Assembly: GCA_005800965.1 (NCBI GenBank)
Contig: SYEA01000075.1
Span: 1-6,561 of the forward strand
DNA from: Actinomycetota bacterium
GTDB lineage: Bacteria > Actinomycetota > Acidimicrobiia > Acidimicrobiales > Ilumatobacteraceae
Reading direction: 5' to 3'
Length of the DNA: 6,561 nucleotides
The notes beneath the pieces were generated by a model. The model was given only the letters and a program-made list of their open reading frames with translations, did no database searches and was not told the origin of the DNA. How positions within the stretch are numbered: position 1 is the stretch's first letter; each line of letters begins with the position of its first letter. Position numbers and translations under genes: made by a program. Shown here in pieces: positions 1 to 6,250 of this stretch.

Positions 1-117
1 CTTGGCACGCAGGTGCGGCGTTCGCAGTCGGGTTTCGTGCGTGCTTATGCAGTGATCATCTCGCTGGGCACAGTGGTTGTGCTCGCATGGTTCGTATGGC
101 GTGGGTGGCTGGCATGA
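1..117 (+). CDS. nuoL: NADH-quinone oxidoreductase subunit L, C-terminal end (partial)
   Basis: The first reading frame is open from base 1 to a TGA at 115-117 and gives the last 38 residues of a protein whose start lies off the left edge. The tail contains QSGFVRAYA, followed by one hydrophobic segment (VIISLGTVVVLAWFVW) and a short basic end. NuoL proteins typically end this way, with a Q(S/T)G(F/Y)VR-Y motif leading into the last transmembrane helix. NuoL is the most distal antiporter-like membrane subunit of complex I and carries the long lateral helix. The assignment rests on this tail plus the position directly before nuoM and nuoN, the usual L-M-N order. The stop codon overlaps the nuoM start (ATGA), which implies translational coupling. 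Too little is present to judge the functional residues. Confidence 0.88.
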   Translation, partial: LGTQVRRSQSGFVRAYAVIISLGTVVVLAWFVWRGWLA

Positions 118-1670
118 GCATGATTGTCGCAGCGGCAACCGGCTCATCCACCTTGGCGTTTCCGATTCTCACTGGGCTGGTGCTGACGCCATTGATCGGC
201 GCACTTGCGGTGTTGTTTTTTGGTCGGCTGCGACCTGAGTGGACAAAAATGGCTGCGCTCACATCGAGTGTTGCCACTGGCTCCCTCAGTTTGTGGGTGC
301 TGCAAGCATTCGACTCGACCAACGCTGGCTTTCAATTTGTGTCGCAACATGAGTGGATTGCAGCCTGGGGTATTTCTTGGCATCTTGGCATTGATGGCAT
401 CTCGTTGTTTCTCGTGGTGCTCACCGGAATGTTGTTTCCGCTGGTAATCGCCGGGGTTGACCCGCACCATGACGAGCGCCCGTATCTGGCATGGATGCTC
501 ATCCTGCAGGCAGGCGTGATGGGTTCGTTCGTAAGCCTCGACCTATTCTTGTTCTTTGTATTTTTCGAAATCGTGCTCGTGCCGATGTATTTCTTGATTG
601 GCGGTTGGGGTTATGGCGATCGCGTGTATGCGGCCACCAAGTTCTTTTTGTTCACCATGGCGGGGTCGGCGTTCATGTTGGTGGGCATTGTGGCAACGGC
701 ATTGTTGTCGCGTGACTCGGTTGGCGAAGTCACGTTCGATCTTGTGGTTCTGGCCGAGACTGGTGCACTCTCGGTTGCCGAGGGTCGCTGGCTGTTCGTC
801 GCGTTCGCCGTGGCGTTCGCAGTGAAGGTGCCACTGTTTCCCGTGCACACGTGGTTGCCTGATGCGCACACGCAGGCCCCGACTGGTGGCTCGGTCATCT
901 TGGCTGGCGTGTTGTTGAAAATGGGTACCTATGGCCTATTGCGGTTCGGCGTGTATTTGTTTCCAGAAGCCAGCGTGTGGGCTCGTCCGGCGTTGTACAC
1001 GTTGGCCGTCGTTGGCATTTTGTACGGGGCGATTGCGGCAACGATGCAAACTGACTTGAAGCGTCTTGTGGCGTATTCGAGCGTGGCGCACTTGGGCTTT
1101 ATCGTGCTTGGCACGTTTGCACTCACCGACCAAGCCGTCACGGGTGGCGTGATGCAGATGGTCAACCATGGTGTTTCGACAGGTGCATTGTTTTTGCTCG
1201 TAGGCATGATCTACGAACGTCGTCATACTCGCCTGATTGCTGAGTTGCGAGGCTTGCAACACGTGGCGCCGATATTTGCAGGCTTTTTTATGATCGTGAT
1301 GTTGTCGTCAATCGGCTTGCCCGGGTTGAACGGTTTCGTTGGTGAATTCCTGATCTTGATTGGTGCGTTTGACACTGCCCGCTGGTGGGTCATCATCGGC
1401 ACTGTGGGTGTGGTGTTGGCAGCGTTGTATTTGCTATGGGCCTATCAGCGGGTGTTTCATGGCGAGCCCGATGAGGCGAACCAGGGCTTTGCCGAATTGC
1501 GCCTGCGCGAAGGTCTTTTGTTGAGCGTGTTCGTGGCAATCATCGTGTTTACTGGCGTGTACCCCAAGCCGATGTTGTCGCGCATCGAGCCAAGCGTGAC
1601 TGCACTCATCGAACACGTCGAGTCGCGCACCGATTATCAACGCCCAATACAGGGTGAGGCAAAGGACTAA
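114..1670 (+). CDS. nuoM: NADH-quinone oxidoreductase subunit M (complex I proton-pumping subunit)
   Basis: This is an antiporter-like inner-membrane subunit of respiratory complex I, which couples NADH oxidation and quinone reduction to proton export. From the ATG at 114 the product has 518 residues, close to the roughly 500-residue family norm, and is almost entirely hydrophobic helices (about 14 expected). Key residues are visible: Glu152 in FFEIVLVPMYFLIGGWG, Lys238 in AVKVPLFPVHTWLPDAH, Lys269 in LAGVLLKMGTYG, and Glu411 in GLPGLNGFVGEF. These correspond to E. coli E144, K234, K265 and E407. The family motif TDLKRLVAYSSVAHLGF lies near residues 313-329. The frame is open back to an ATG at 87, but 114 is preferred because it forms the ATGA overlap with the nuoL stop, a common arrangement in nuo operons. 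A further ATG at 120 is also possible. Only a weak GGGTGG precedes the start, so coupling to nuoL translation probably matters. It ends 3 bases before nuoN. Confidence 0.96.
   Translation: MSMIVAAATGSSTLAFPILTGLVLTPLIGALAVLFFGRLRPEWTKMAALTSSVATGSLSLWVLQAFDSTNAGFQFVSQHEWIAAWGISWHLGIDGISLFLVVLTGMLFPLVIAGVDPHHDERPYLAWMLILQAGVMGSFVSLDLFLFFVFFEIVLVPMYFLIGGWGYGDRVYAATKFFLFTMAGSAFMLVGIVATALLSRDSVGEVTFDLVVLAETGALSVAEGRWLFVAFAVAFAVKVPLFPVHTWLPDAHTQAPTGGSVILAGVLLKMGTYGLLRFGVYLFPEASVWARPALYTLAVVGILYGAIAATMQTDLKRLVAYSSVAHLGFIVLGTFALTDQAVTGGVMQMVNHGVSTGALFLLVGMIYERRHTRLIAELRGLQHVAPIFAGFFMIVMLSSIGLPGLNGFVGEFLILIGAFDTARWWVIIGTVGVVLAALYLLWAYQRVFHGEPDEANQGFAELRLREGLLLSVFVAIIVFTGVYPKPMLSRIEPSVTALIEHVESRTDYQRPIQGEAKD
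1661..1666 (+). promoter_or_regulatory. Ribosome binding site of nuoN
   Basis: AAAGGA lies 7 bases before the nuoN ATG at 1674, inside the last codons of nuoM. It is the clearest Shine-Dalgarno-like sequence in the window and supports 1674 as the start. The other genes here have much weaker sites or none. Confidence 0.6.
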
Positions 1671-1673
1671 TTC

Positions 1674-3197
1674 ATGGAGCTTGACACCGACTTCACTGCA
1701 CCCACCATCGAATGGTTCGCACTTTCGCCGTATATCGCGCTAGCTGGCGGCATGTTGATCATGCTGCTGGTGGGCGCGTTGACCCCCCGCTGGCCGCGCG
1801 GTTGGTATGGCCTTGCGTCGGCAACCACTGCGGGGGTGGCAGGTGTGCTCGCAGCAGTGCAATTTGGCGAACTCTCCAGTGCCGCACCACGCACGCTGGT
1901 GAAAGGTGCGTTGGCACAAGATCGCTTCGGGTTGCTTGCACTTATCACCGTGTGCGTGGCGGTGGTGTTCACGAGCATGACGACGGCAGATGCCGCAGCG
2001 CGATCAGCCAACGATGCAGCGCCGCGCACCACCGACTCTCTTGAGCACTATGTGTTGTTGCTCACTGCCGCACTAGGTGCCGCAATCATGGTCACAGCCA
2101 ACGATCTGGTCGTTTCGTTCTTGGGAATCGAGATTCTGAGCTTGTCGTTGTATGTGCTGGCGGCAAGCGATCGACGGCGAACGGCTAGTCAAGAAGCGGG
2201 GCTCAAGTATTTCATTCTGGGCGGGTTCGCCTCGGCATTTTTGTTGTACGGCATCGCACTGGTATACGGCACAACCGGGCAAACCAACATCAGCGATATT
2301 GGTGTGGTGTTGGCCGACGAAATCAGTGTGCCGCGCAATGATGCGATGTTGCTCGCGGGTGTGGCGCTGTTGTTGGTGGGCTTTGGCTTCAAGGTTGCGT
2401 TGGTGCCGTTTCACTCCTGGACGCCCGACGTGTACCAGGGTGCACCGACACATGTAACAGGGTTTATGGCATCGTTGGGCAAAGTAGCCGCGGTAGTGGC
2501 GCTCGTGCGCCTGTTTGTTGTTGCGTTCCCTGCACGGGCTGATGACTGGCGCCCGGCGGTGTTTGGGTTGGCGGTGCTCACGCTGGTCGTGGGTTCGGTC
2601 TTGGCAATCGTGCAGACCGATGTGAAGCGCATGTTGGCGTACTCATCGATCGCTCATGCCGGCTTCATGTTGGTGGGCCTTGAAGCCGCAGGCCACATTG
2701 GTTCAGACTCAGCAAGTGATGGCGTGTCAGCGGCACTCATTTATGTGGTGTTGTATTCGGTATTAGCGGTTGGTTCATTCGCAGCCGTGTCAATCGTCTC
2801 GGGCGCTGCATCGACGACCTCGTTGGATGTGTTCAAAGGTGTCGCCAAAACCAATCCAGTGTTTGCCCTTGGCTTCACGGTGTTGTTGCTGGCGCAGGCC
2901 GGGGTGCCGCTGACGAGTGGCTTCGTTGCCAAGTTTGGTGTTATTCGTGCAGCAGTATCCACCGAGAGCTATGTGTTGGCGGTGTTGGCGATGGTCTCGG
3001 CAGTGGTTGCGGCCTATTTGTATCTGCGCATCATGGTGAGCATGTGGCTTGCAGAACCGGTGTCTGTCTTGCCGCGCACCGTGACGATTGCGGGTCGCAT
3101 GACACTCGGTATCGCGGTTGCCATCACGCTGGTGCTTGGTGTGTTGCCCACCTGGTTGCTCAACCTGGGCGACTCACTCACCAGCCTCGCGCGCTAA
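1674..3197 (+). CDS. nuoN: NADH-quinone oxidoreductase subunit N (complex I proton-pumping subunit)
   Basis: This is the third antiporter-like membrane subunit of complex I, located next to the NuoA/J/K/H region of the membrane arm. The product is 507 residues, near the family norm, and is highly hydrophobic. Expected charged residues are present: Glu153 in FLGIEILSLSLYVL, Lys178 in EAGLKYFILGGFASAF, Lys240 in GFGFKVALVPFHSWTPDVYQ, Lys270 in ASLGKVAAVVALVRL, and Lys420 in TSGFVAKFGV. The last is a lysine where NuoM has glutamate, which is diagnostic for NuoN. The shared TDVKRMLAYSSIAHAGFML motif is near residues 315-333. A hydrophilic Ala/Thr/Arg-rich loop at about residues 103-122 separates the N-terminal helices from the core. 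The start is fixed by AAAGGA 7 bases upstream and a 3-base gap from nuoM. This is probably the last gene of the nuo operon, because the next same-strand gene is an unrelated cupin 43 bases on. No terminator is visible after the stop. Confidence 0.96.
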   Translation: MELDTDFTAPTIEWFALSPYIALAGGMLIMLLVGALTPRWPRGWYGLASATTAGVAGVLAAVQFGELSSAAPRTLVKGALAQDRFGLLALITVCVAVVFTSMTTADAAARSANDAAPRTTDSLEHYVLLLTAALGAAIMVTANDLVVSFLGIEILSLSLYVLAASDRRRTASQEAGLKYFILGGFASAFLLYGIALVYGTTGQTNISDIGVVLADEISVPRNDAMLLAGVALLLVGFGFKVALVPFHSWTPDVYQGAPTHVTGFMASLGKVAAVVALVRLFVVAFPARADDWRPAVFGLAVLTLVVGSVLAIVQTDVKRMLAYSSIAHAGFMLVGLEAAGHIGSDSASDGVSAALIYVVLYSVLAVGSFAAVSIVSGAASTTSLDVFKGVAKTNPVFALGFTVLLLAQAGVPLTSGFVAKFGVIRAAVSTESYVLAVLAMVSAVVAAYLYLRIMVSMWLAEPVSVLPRTVTIAGRMTLGIAVAITLVLGVLPTWLLNLGDSLTSLAR

Positions 3198-3226
3198 ACG
3201 TTTCACGCGCTCTGTTACTTACGGGA

Positions 3227-3232
3227 TAAAGT
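3227..3232 (+). promoter_or_regulatory. Candidate -10 element for a near-leaderless cupin transcript
   Basis: TAAAGT fits the actinobacterial TANNNT -10 pattern and ends 8 bases before the cupin ATG at 3241. A start site about 7 bases after the element would leave a leader of roughly 2 bases. There is no convincing Shine-Dalgarno sequence before this ATG (only GTAGAGATAG) and no good -35 hexamer at the proper distance. The call is inference from position and pattern alone; read-through from nuoN is the simple alternative. Confidence 0.25.
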
Positions 3233-3240
3233 AGAGATAG

Positions 3241-3654
3241 ATGCCGTCCTTCATCGAAGAAGTAAAAGTTGATGGGGTTATTGCAGCCATCATCGTGCGC
3301 AGTGGTTTTAATCCCGATGGGATTCAGTTTGTAACCCCTGATGACTACTCACAGCAACTTGGGTATATGCGCCGTCCCGCTGGTTACGTGATTCAGCCAC
3401 ATATTCATCTGCAAGTTGAACGCAAAGCATCGTTCACCCAGGAAGTGTTGTACGTGCGCAAGGGACGTGTACGAGTTGATTTTTACCGAGACGATGAGTC
3501 GTACGTCGAGTCACGCGAGATTGCAATGGGCGATGTGATTTTGCTTTCAACAGGTGGGCACGGTTTCGAAATGATCGAAGAGTCGGAAATGATTGAAGTC
3601 AAGCAGGGCCCGTATATGGACGATAAACGCCGGTTTACGCCAAGCCCCAGGTGA
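3241..3654 (+). CDS. Small single-domain cupin protein of a polysaccharide-cluster type
   Basis: This is a 137-residue soluble protein with one cupin beta-barrel domain. Motif 1 is visible as Gly48, five residues, His54-x-His56, then Glu68, six residues and Gly75. Motif 2 runs from Gly97 through GDVILLS to His107 (GGHGFE). His54, His56, Glu68 and His107 are the probable metal ligands. The gap between the His pair and the Glu is 11 residues rather than the usual 3-4, so motif 1 is stretched by a loop. From memory, proteins with the pattern TQEVLYV-KG-VRVDFY...GDVILLS-GGHGFE...EVKQGPY are usually annotated only as cupin or hypothetical and often lie in surface-glycan gene clusters. Substrate and reaction are unknown; sugar binding, isomerisation or a regulatory role are all possible. 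It follows nuoN by 43 bases on the same strand but is functionally closer to the leftward glycan genes, whose last gene it overlaps tail to tail by 20 bases. Confidence 0.85.
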   Translation: MPSFIEEVKVDGVIAAIIVRSGFNPDGIQFVTPDDYSQQLGYMRRPAGYVIQPHIHLQVERKASFTQEVLYVRKGRVRVDFYRDDESYVESREIAMGDVILLSTGGHGFEMIEESEMIEVKQGPYMDDKRRFTPSPR

Positions 3655-4237
3655 ACTGCACCGAGATGTCAGTTCGATAGGACTCTTGAAACCCCAGCGA
3701 CTGGTACAGGTTCTTAGCCGAATCGTTGGTCAGTGTTGTATCAACCGCGATTCCAACACCTCGCAATTTTGCATTGGCTATTGCATGCTCAATGAGTTGT
3801 CGCGCGACTCCAAGTCGGCGGAAAGACTCGGCGACATACACCGCGACGATGTAGTCATGAGGGCCTAGTTGTTTGGCAGCGTTCTGCAGTCTGGTCAGAT
3901 CTTGTGACTGGGCAAAAGCCTTGCGAATCCCCAGCGAACGAAGGGCAACGAGCCACGACCACGGACGGTACGCAACAAGGAAGATTCTTGACTGCGCGCC
4001 GGCATGACGCATGACGATGAGCCCACCAGCCAAGTTTTCGCTCGCTGATTTGTCTTTAGCCAGGGCTAGGTGCGCAGCATGCCCTTGGCGCAAGAGATAT
4101 CGATATAGCCCTACCGTTGTCCTAGCACCACGCTGCGAGGTCAGGGTGCCCGGTAAGCACGTCACATGAAGTGCTGCGGCGCTACTGAGGTGTGGAGAGT
4201 CAGCTTCGGCTTGCTGGAAGTCGAAAGACGAACTCAC
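3635..4237 (-). CDS. GNAT-family N-acetyltransferase
   Basis: This 200-residue protein has a recognisable GNAT fold. The N-terminal strand and helix (about residues 21-50, including LHVTCLPG) match the usual GNAT start. A GG-containing strand (LAGGLIVMRH) spans about 69-78. Motif A for acetyl-CoA spans about 129-150, with VAVYVAESF followed by Arg140-Arg-Leu-Gly143-Val-Ala145, the R-x-x-G-x-A pyrophosphate loop. Motif B has Asn171 and Tyr178 in AKNLYQSLGF; Tyr178 is the likely general acid. About 40 residues with a hydrophobic stretch (WSWLVALRSLGI, 93-104) separate the central strand from motif A. The start is GTG, sharing GTGA with the stop of the upstream glycosyltransferase, so translation is probably coupled. 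The GNAT N-terminus begins soon after residue 1, which supports this start. In context it could acylate the amino sugar made by the adjacent aminotransferase, as WecD does for a 4-amino sugar nucleotide, but the acceptor is inferred only. Its 3' end overlaps the cupin gene. Confidence 0.85.
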   Translation of the reverse strand: MSSSFDFQQAEADSPHLSSAAALHVTCLPGTLTSQRGARTTVGLYRYLLRQGHAAHLALAKDKSASENLAGGLIVMRHAGAQSRIFLVAYRPWSWLVALRSLGIRKAFAQSQDLTRLQNAAKQLGPHDYIVAVYVAESFRRLGVARQLIEHAIANAKLRGVGIAVDTTLTNDSAKNLYQSLGFQESYRTDISVQFTWGLA

Positions 4238-5037
4238 TTGCGATGAACCCTGCGAACACTGAGTGGCAGGATTACGTATGGTGCGCCGCGCTTAATGAGC
4301 CCCCAGAGTGTGGTGCCAGTTTTTGAATATCCATGGCGTCGAACTTGACAGACGTACGGCACTTCGACGATGCGGTTACCCCGGCGGTGGGCAATATAGG
4401 TGAATCGAACGCAGTAATCACCATATGAACCTCGCAGCCCGATCTTGATGACACTGTCTTTGCTGGCGACAATAAAGCCAGACGCGAGGTCACGACAGCA
4501 GCGTCCGAGCAGGAGCCAAAGATAACGGTTGAGCACTCGGCTGAGCAGTACCGCTGAGAGCGAGTCGTTGGAGTTGCGGAGATTGCGTATGACTTGCAAG
4601 ACGCTGGTTTCGCCTACCGTTTCGACACCTTTAAAACCACCACCTGCGATGAAGCGTGAGCCAACGACAATCGGGTCGATATCGGTAGAGGAGCGATACG
4701 CCTCGACGAGATCAACCAGTGACGCTGGGGGCATTGAACCGTCTGCGTCCATCCAGGCGACATGGTCAAAAGATGCAGCACGGACTCCATCAGCTAACGA
4801 ATCTGGAAGTGAGGCTGGCTGGCCCTTGCGAGACACATAACGTATACGCGAATCTCGGCTGGCGAAATCTGCAAGTAGTAGATCGGTACCGTCAGTGGAC
4901 GAGTCGTCAACAACGATAATTTCCACCGCCTTGAGCACGGGTGAGAGAGCACTACAAAGTTCTGGAATCAGTTCAGCCAGATTGTCTCGCTCGTTGAGCA
5001 CCGGCAACACAATCGAAAGATGTGTAAGCGATGACAT
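4234..5037 (-). CDS. Family 2 glycosyltransferase, polyprenyl-phosphate mannosyltransferase-like
   Basis: This 267-residue GT-A fold enzyme probably transfers a sugar from a nucleotide donor to a polyprenyl phosphate or a glycan intermediate at the cytoplasmic face of the membrane. Visible motifs are VLPVLNERDN (10-19), VVDDSSTDGT with Asp44-Asp45 (42-51), the metal-binding DAD at Asp97-Asp99 (MDADGSMPP), GSRFIAGGG (126-134), DLASGF (183-188), and RIVEVPYVCQVRRHGYSKTG (222-241). The order and spacing match DPM1-type enzymes. The usual region before RIVEVP reads RGSYGDYCVRF, a variant I associate with glycan-cluster members rather than true dolichol-phosphate mannose synthases. There is no clear C-terminal transmembrane pair of the GtrB/ArnC type, only a modestly hydrophobic end. 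The ATG is 11 bases after the aminotransferase stop. No real Shine-Dalgarno site is seen, so re-initiation is likely. The downstream GNAT gene overlaps by 4 bases. Donor and acceptor cannot be read from the sequence. Confidence 0.9.
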   Translation of the reverse strand: MSSLTHLSIVLPVLNERDNLAELIPELCSALSPVLKAVEIIVVDDSSTDGTDLLLADFASRDSRIRYVSRKGQPASLPDSLADGVRAASFDHVAWMDADGSMPPASLVDLVEAYRSSTDIDPIVVGSRFIAGGGFKGVETVGETSVLQVIRNLRNSNDSLSAVLLSRVLNRYLWLLLGRCCRDLASGFIVASKDSVIKIGLRGSYGDYCVRFTYIAHRRGNRIVEVPYVCQVRRHGYSKTGTTLWGLIKRGAPYVILPLSVRRVHRK

Positions 5038-5048
5038 ATCAATCTGCG

Positions 5049-6170
5049 CTACGGCTGCAACTCGTGAAGGACTGCAATCAGCTGTTGTGCACAGAAACTG
5101 ACCTCATCATCCGTGATACCGACAAAACTCGGTAAGTAGAGGCCTTGGTTGCCGAGCCGTTCCGCTACGGGTAACGACGGTTGGGCATCTAGAGAATATT
5201 TCGACAGCATGGGTTGTTTGTGAAGTGGGTAGAAAAACGGTCGCGTATCGACACCTCGATCTCGGAGCAGTTTGGCCACCTGGCGTGCATTAAGTGGCTC
5301 GGCGAGAATGAGTCCAACCACCCAGTACATGTTGCATGAATACGAAGTCTCGGTTGGTTGCATCTGAATCAATGGATGGTCAGCAAGCACGTTGTAATAC
5401 GCGAGCCCGATTCGGCGTTTCTCTGCGGTCACCTCATTCATGCGCTGTAACTGACTTTTGCCAAGAGCAGCTTGCAGTGCAGACAAGCGGGCATTCCAAC
5501 CGATTTCTTCGTGCACGAATCGTGGGCCAGGTGCCGGCAAAAATGCCAAGTTCCGCAACCCGCGGAGTCGTTGGGCAAAGTTGGCGTCGTCGGTAACAAT
5601 CATTCCACCCTCGCCCGTGGTGATGGCCTTGTTCGCGTAGAAACTGAATGTTGATGCCAGCCCGAAAGAGCCGCACAGCTTGCCGTTGTAGGTCACCGTG
5701 TGCGATTCGGCAGCATCCTCAATGATCACAATTTGATGCTTGTCACAGAGCGCGACGACTGGGTCCATATCAATGGGGAGACCGTAGATATGTACAGCCA
5801 AGAGCGCTCGAGTTCGCGGCGTAATTGCAGCGTGGAGCGTGGCTACTGAAAGATTCCAGGTCAGTGGATCAACATCAATGAACACCGGTGTTGCTTTAGT
5901 TCGTAGTACCGCAAAAACGCACGAGGCGATGGTAAAACTCGGGATGATTACCTCGTCGCCAGCCTCAAGATCGAGGGCGTGTAACGCAAGATCCAGAGCC
6001 ACGCTTCCGTTTGACACAGCGATGCCATGTTCACGGTGCACTGCTGCTGCAAATGCTTTTTCGAATTCGGCGACAATTGGGGCGTCTCCAGAGACGAATC
6101 CCTGTCGCAGAATATCGGCTACGGCGTCAACATCGGCGTCGGTAACGCATGGTCGACTTACAGGAATCAT
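5049..6170 (-). CDS. DegT/DnrJ/EryC1/StrS sugar aminotransferase, GDP-perosamine synthase-like
   Basis: This is a PLP-dependent fold-type I aminotransferase that places an amino group on a keto-deoxy sugar nucleotide, typically from glutamate. Residue numbers are for the 373-residue product from the ATG at 6170. Features are the start IPVSRP, the GFVSGDAP segment, AVSNGSVALDLAL (51-63), GDEVIIPSFT, IIEDAAES with PLP-contacting Asp152, and FSFYANKAITTGEGG with the Schiff-base Lys181. Further along are GWNARLSALQAALGKSQL (224-241) and RPFFYPLHKQPM (310-321). These blocks recall GDP-perosamine synthases (C4 amination of GDP-4-keto-6-deoxymannose), and the length fits. Other C4 or C3 sugar aminotransferases are close relatives, so the exact substrate is uncertain. 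A GTG at 6173 lies directly before the ATG and would give 374 residues; ATG is preferred because relatives begin M-I-P. No good Shine-Dalgarno site is seen. It heads a set with the glycosyltransferase (11-base gap) and the GNAT. The required 4,6-dehydratase is not in the window. Confidence 0.92.
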   Translation of the reverse strand: MIPVSRPCVTDADVDAVADILRQGFVSGDAPIVAEFEKAFAAAVHREHGIAVSNGSVALDLALHALDLEAGDEVIIPSFTIASCVFAVLRTKATPVFIDVDPLTWNLSVATLHAAITPRTRALLAVHIYGLPIDMDPVVALCDKHQIVIIEDAAESHTVTYNGKLCGSFGLASTFSFYANKAITTGEGGMIVTDDANFAQRLRGLRNLAFLPAPGPRFVHEEIGWNARLSALQAALGKSQLQRMNEVTAEKRRIGLAYYNVLADHPLIQMQPTETSYSCNMYWVVGLILAEPLNARQVAKLLRDRGVDTRPFFYPLHKQPMLSKYSLDAQPSLPVAERLGNQGLYLPSFVGITDDEVSFCAQQLIAVLHELQP

Positions 6171-6181
6171 CACTGAGCCAA

Positions 6182-6187
6182 AGCCTA
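6182..6187 (-). promoter_or_regulatory. Candidate -10 element upstream of the aminotransferase
   Basis: On the minus strand TAGGCT (TANNNT pattern) ends 8 bases before the GTG at 6173, the same spacing as the TAAAGT before the cupin ATG. A transcript starting about 7 bases after it would have a leader of 2-5 bases, which fits the lack of a Shine-Dalgarno site. No good -35 lies 16-18 bases upstream. A perfect TTGACA (6202-6197) is only 9 bases upstream, too close to pair with it. The 77-base gap after the preceding gene leaves room for a promoter, but this is a weak call. Confidence 0.22.
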
Positions 6188-6250
6188 GATGAAAAATGTC
6201 AAGCCAAGATGTTGAGACTTTGCGCTAATTGATGCGCTTACGCGATTTCT

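Noticed and set aside
1667..2032. Open frame on the minus strand antisense to nuoN (121 codons), and similar antisense frames under nuoM
   Set aside because: Composition follows the codon bias of the real plus-strand genes; low-complexity Ala/Thr/Ser product, no domain and no start signal. Treated as a shadow.
3650..3662. Inverted repeat GGTG-AACTG-CACC at the cupin stop codon, considered as a terminator
   Set aside because: Only a 4-base stem, mismatches directly outside it, no T-run on either strand, and it lies inside the GNAT coding region.
3593..3868. Plus-strand open frame of 91 codons overlapping the cupin end and the GNAT 3' half
   Set aside because: It crosses two well-supported genes in other frames, and its product has no family resemblance.
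4529..4840. Plus-strand open frame of 103 codons opposite the glycosyltransferase
   Set aside because: The opposite strand carries all the GT2 motifs in order; the plus-strand product has no recognisable feature.
6197..6202. Perfect TTGACA on the minus strand, considered as the -35 of an aminotransferase promoter
   Set aside because: At 17-base spacing the -10 would be GGCTCA, which is poor; the nearby TAGGCT is only 9 bases away. It may be chance.
6221..6238. TGCGCT repeated at 6221 and 6233, also a GCGC inverted repeat, considered as an operator or terminator
   Set aside because: Too short, with no further symmetry and no T-run following on the minus strand.
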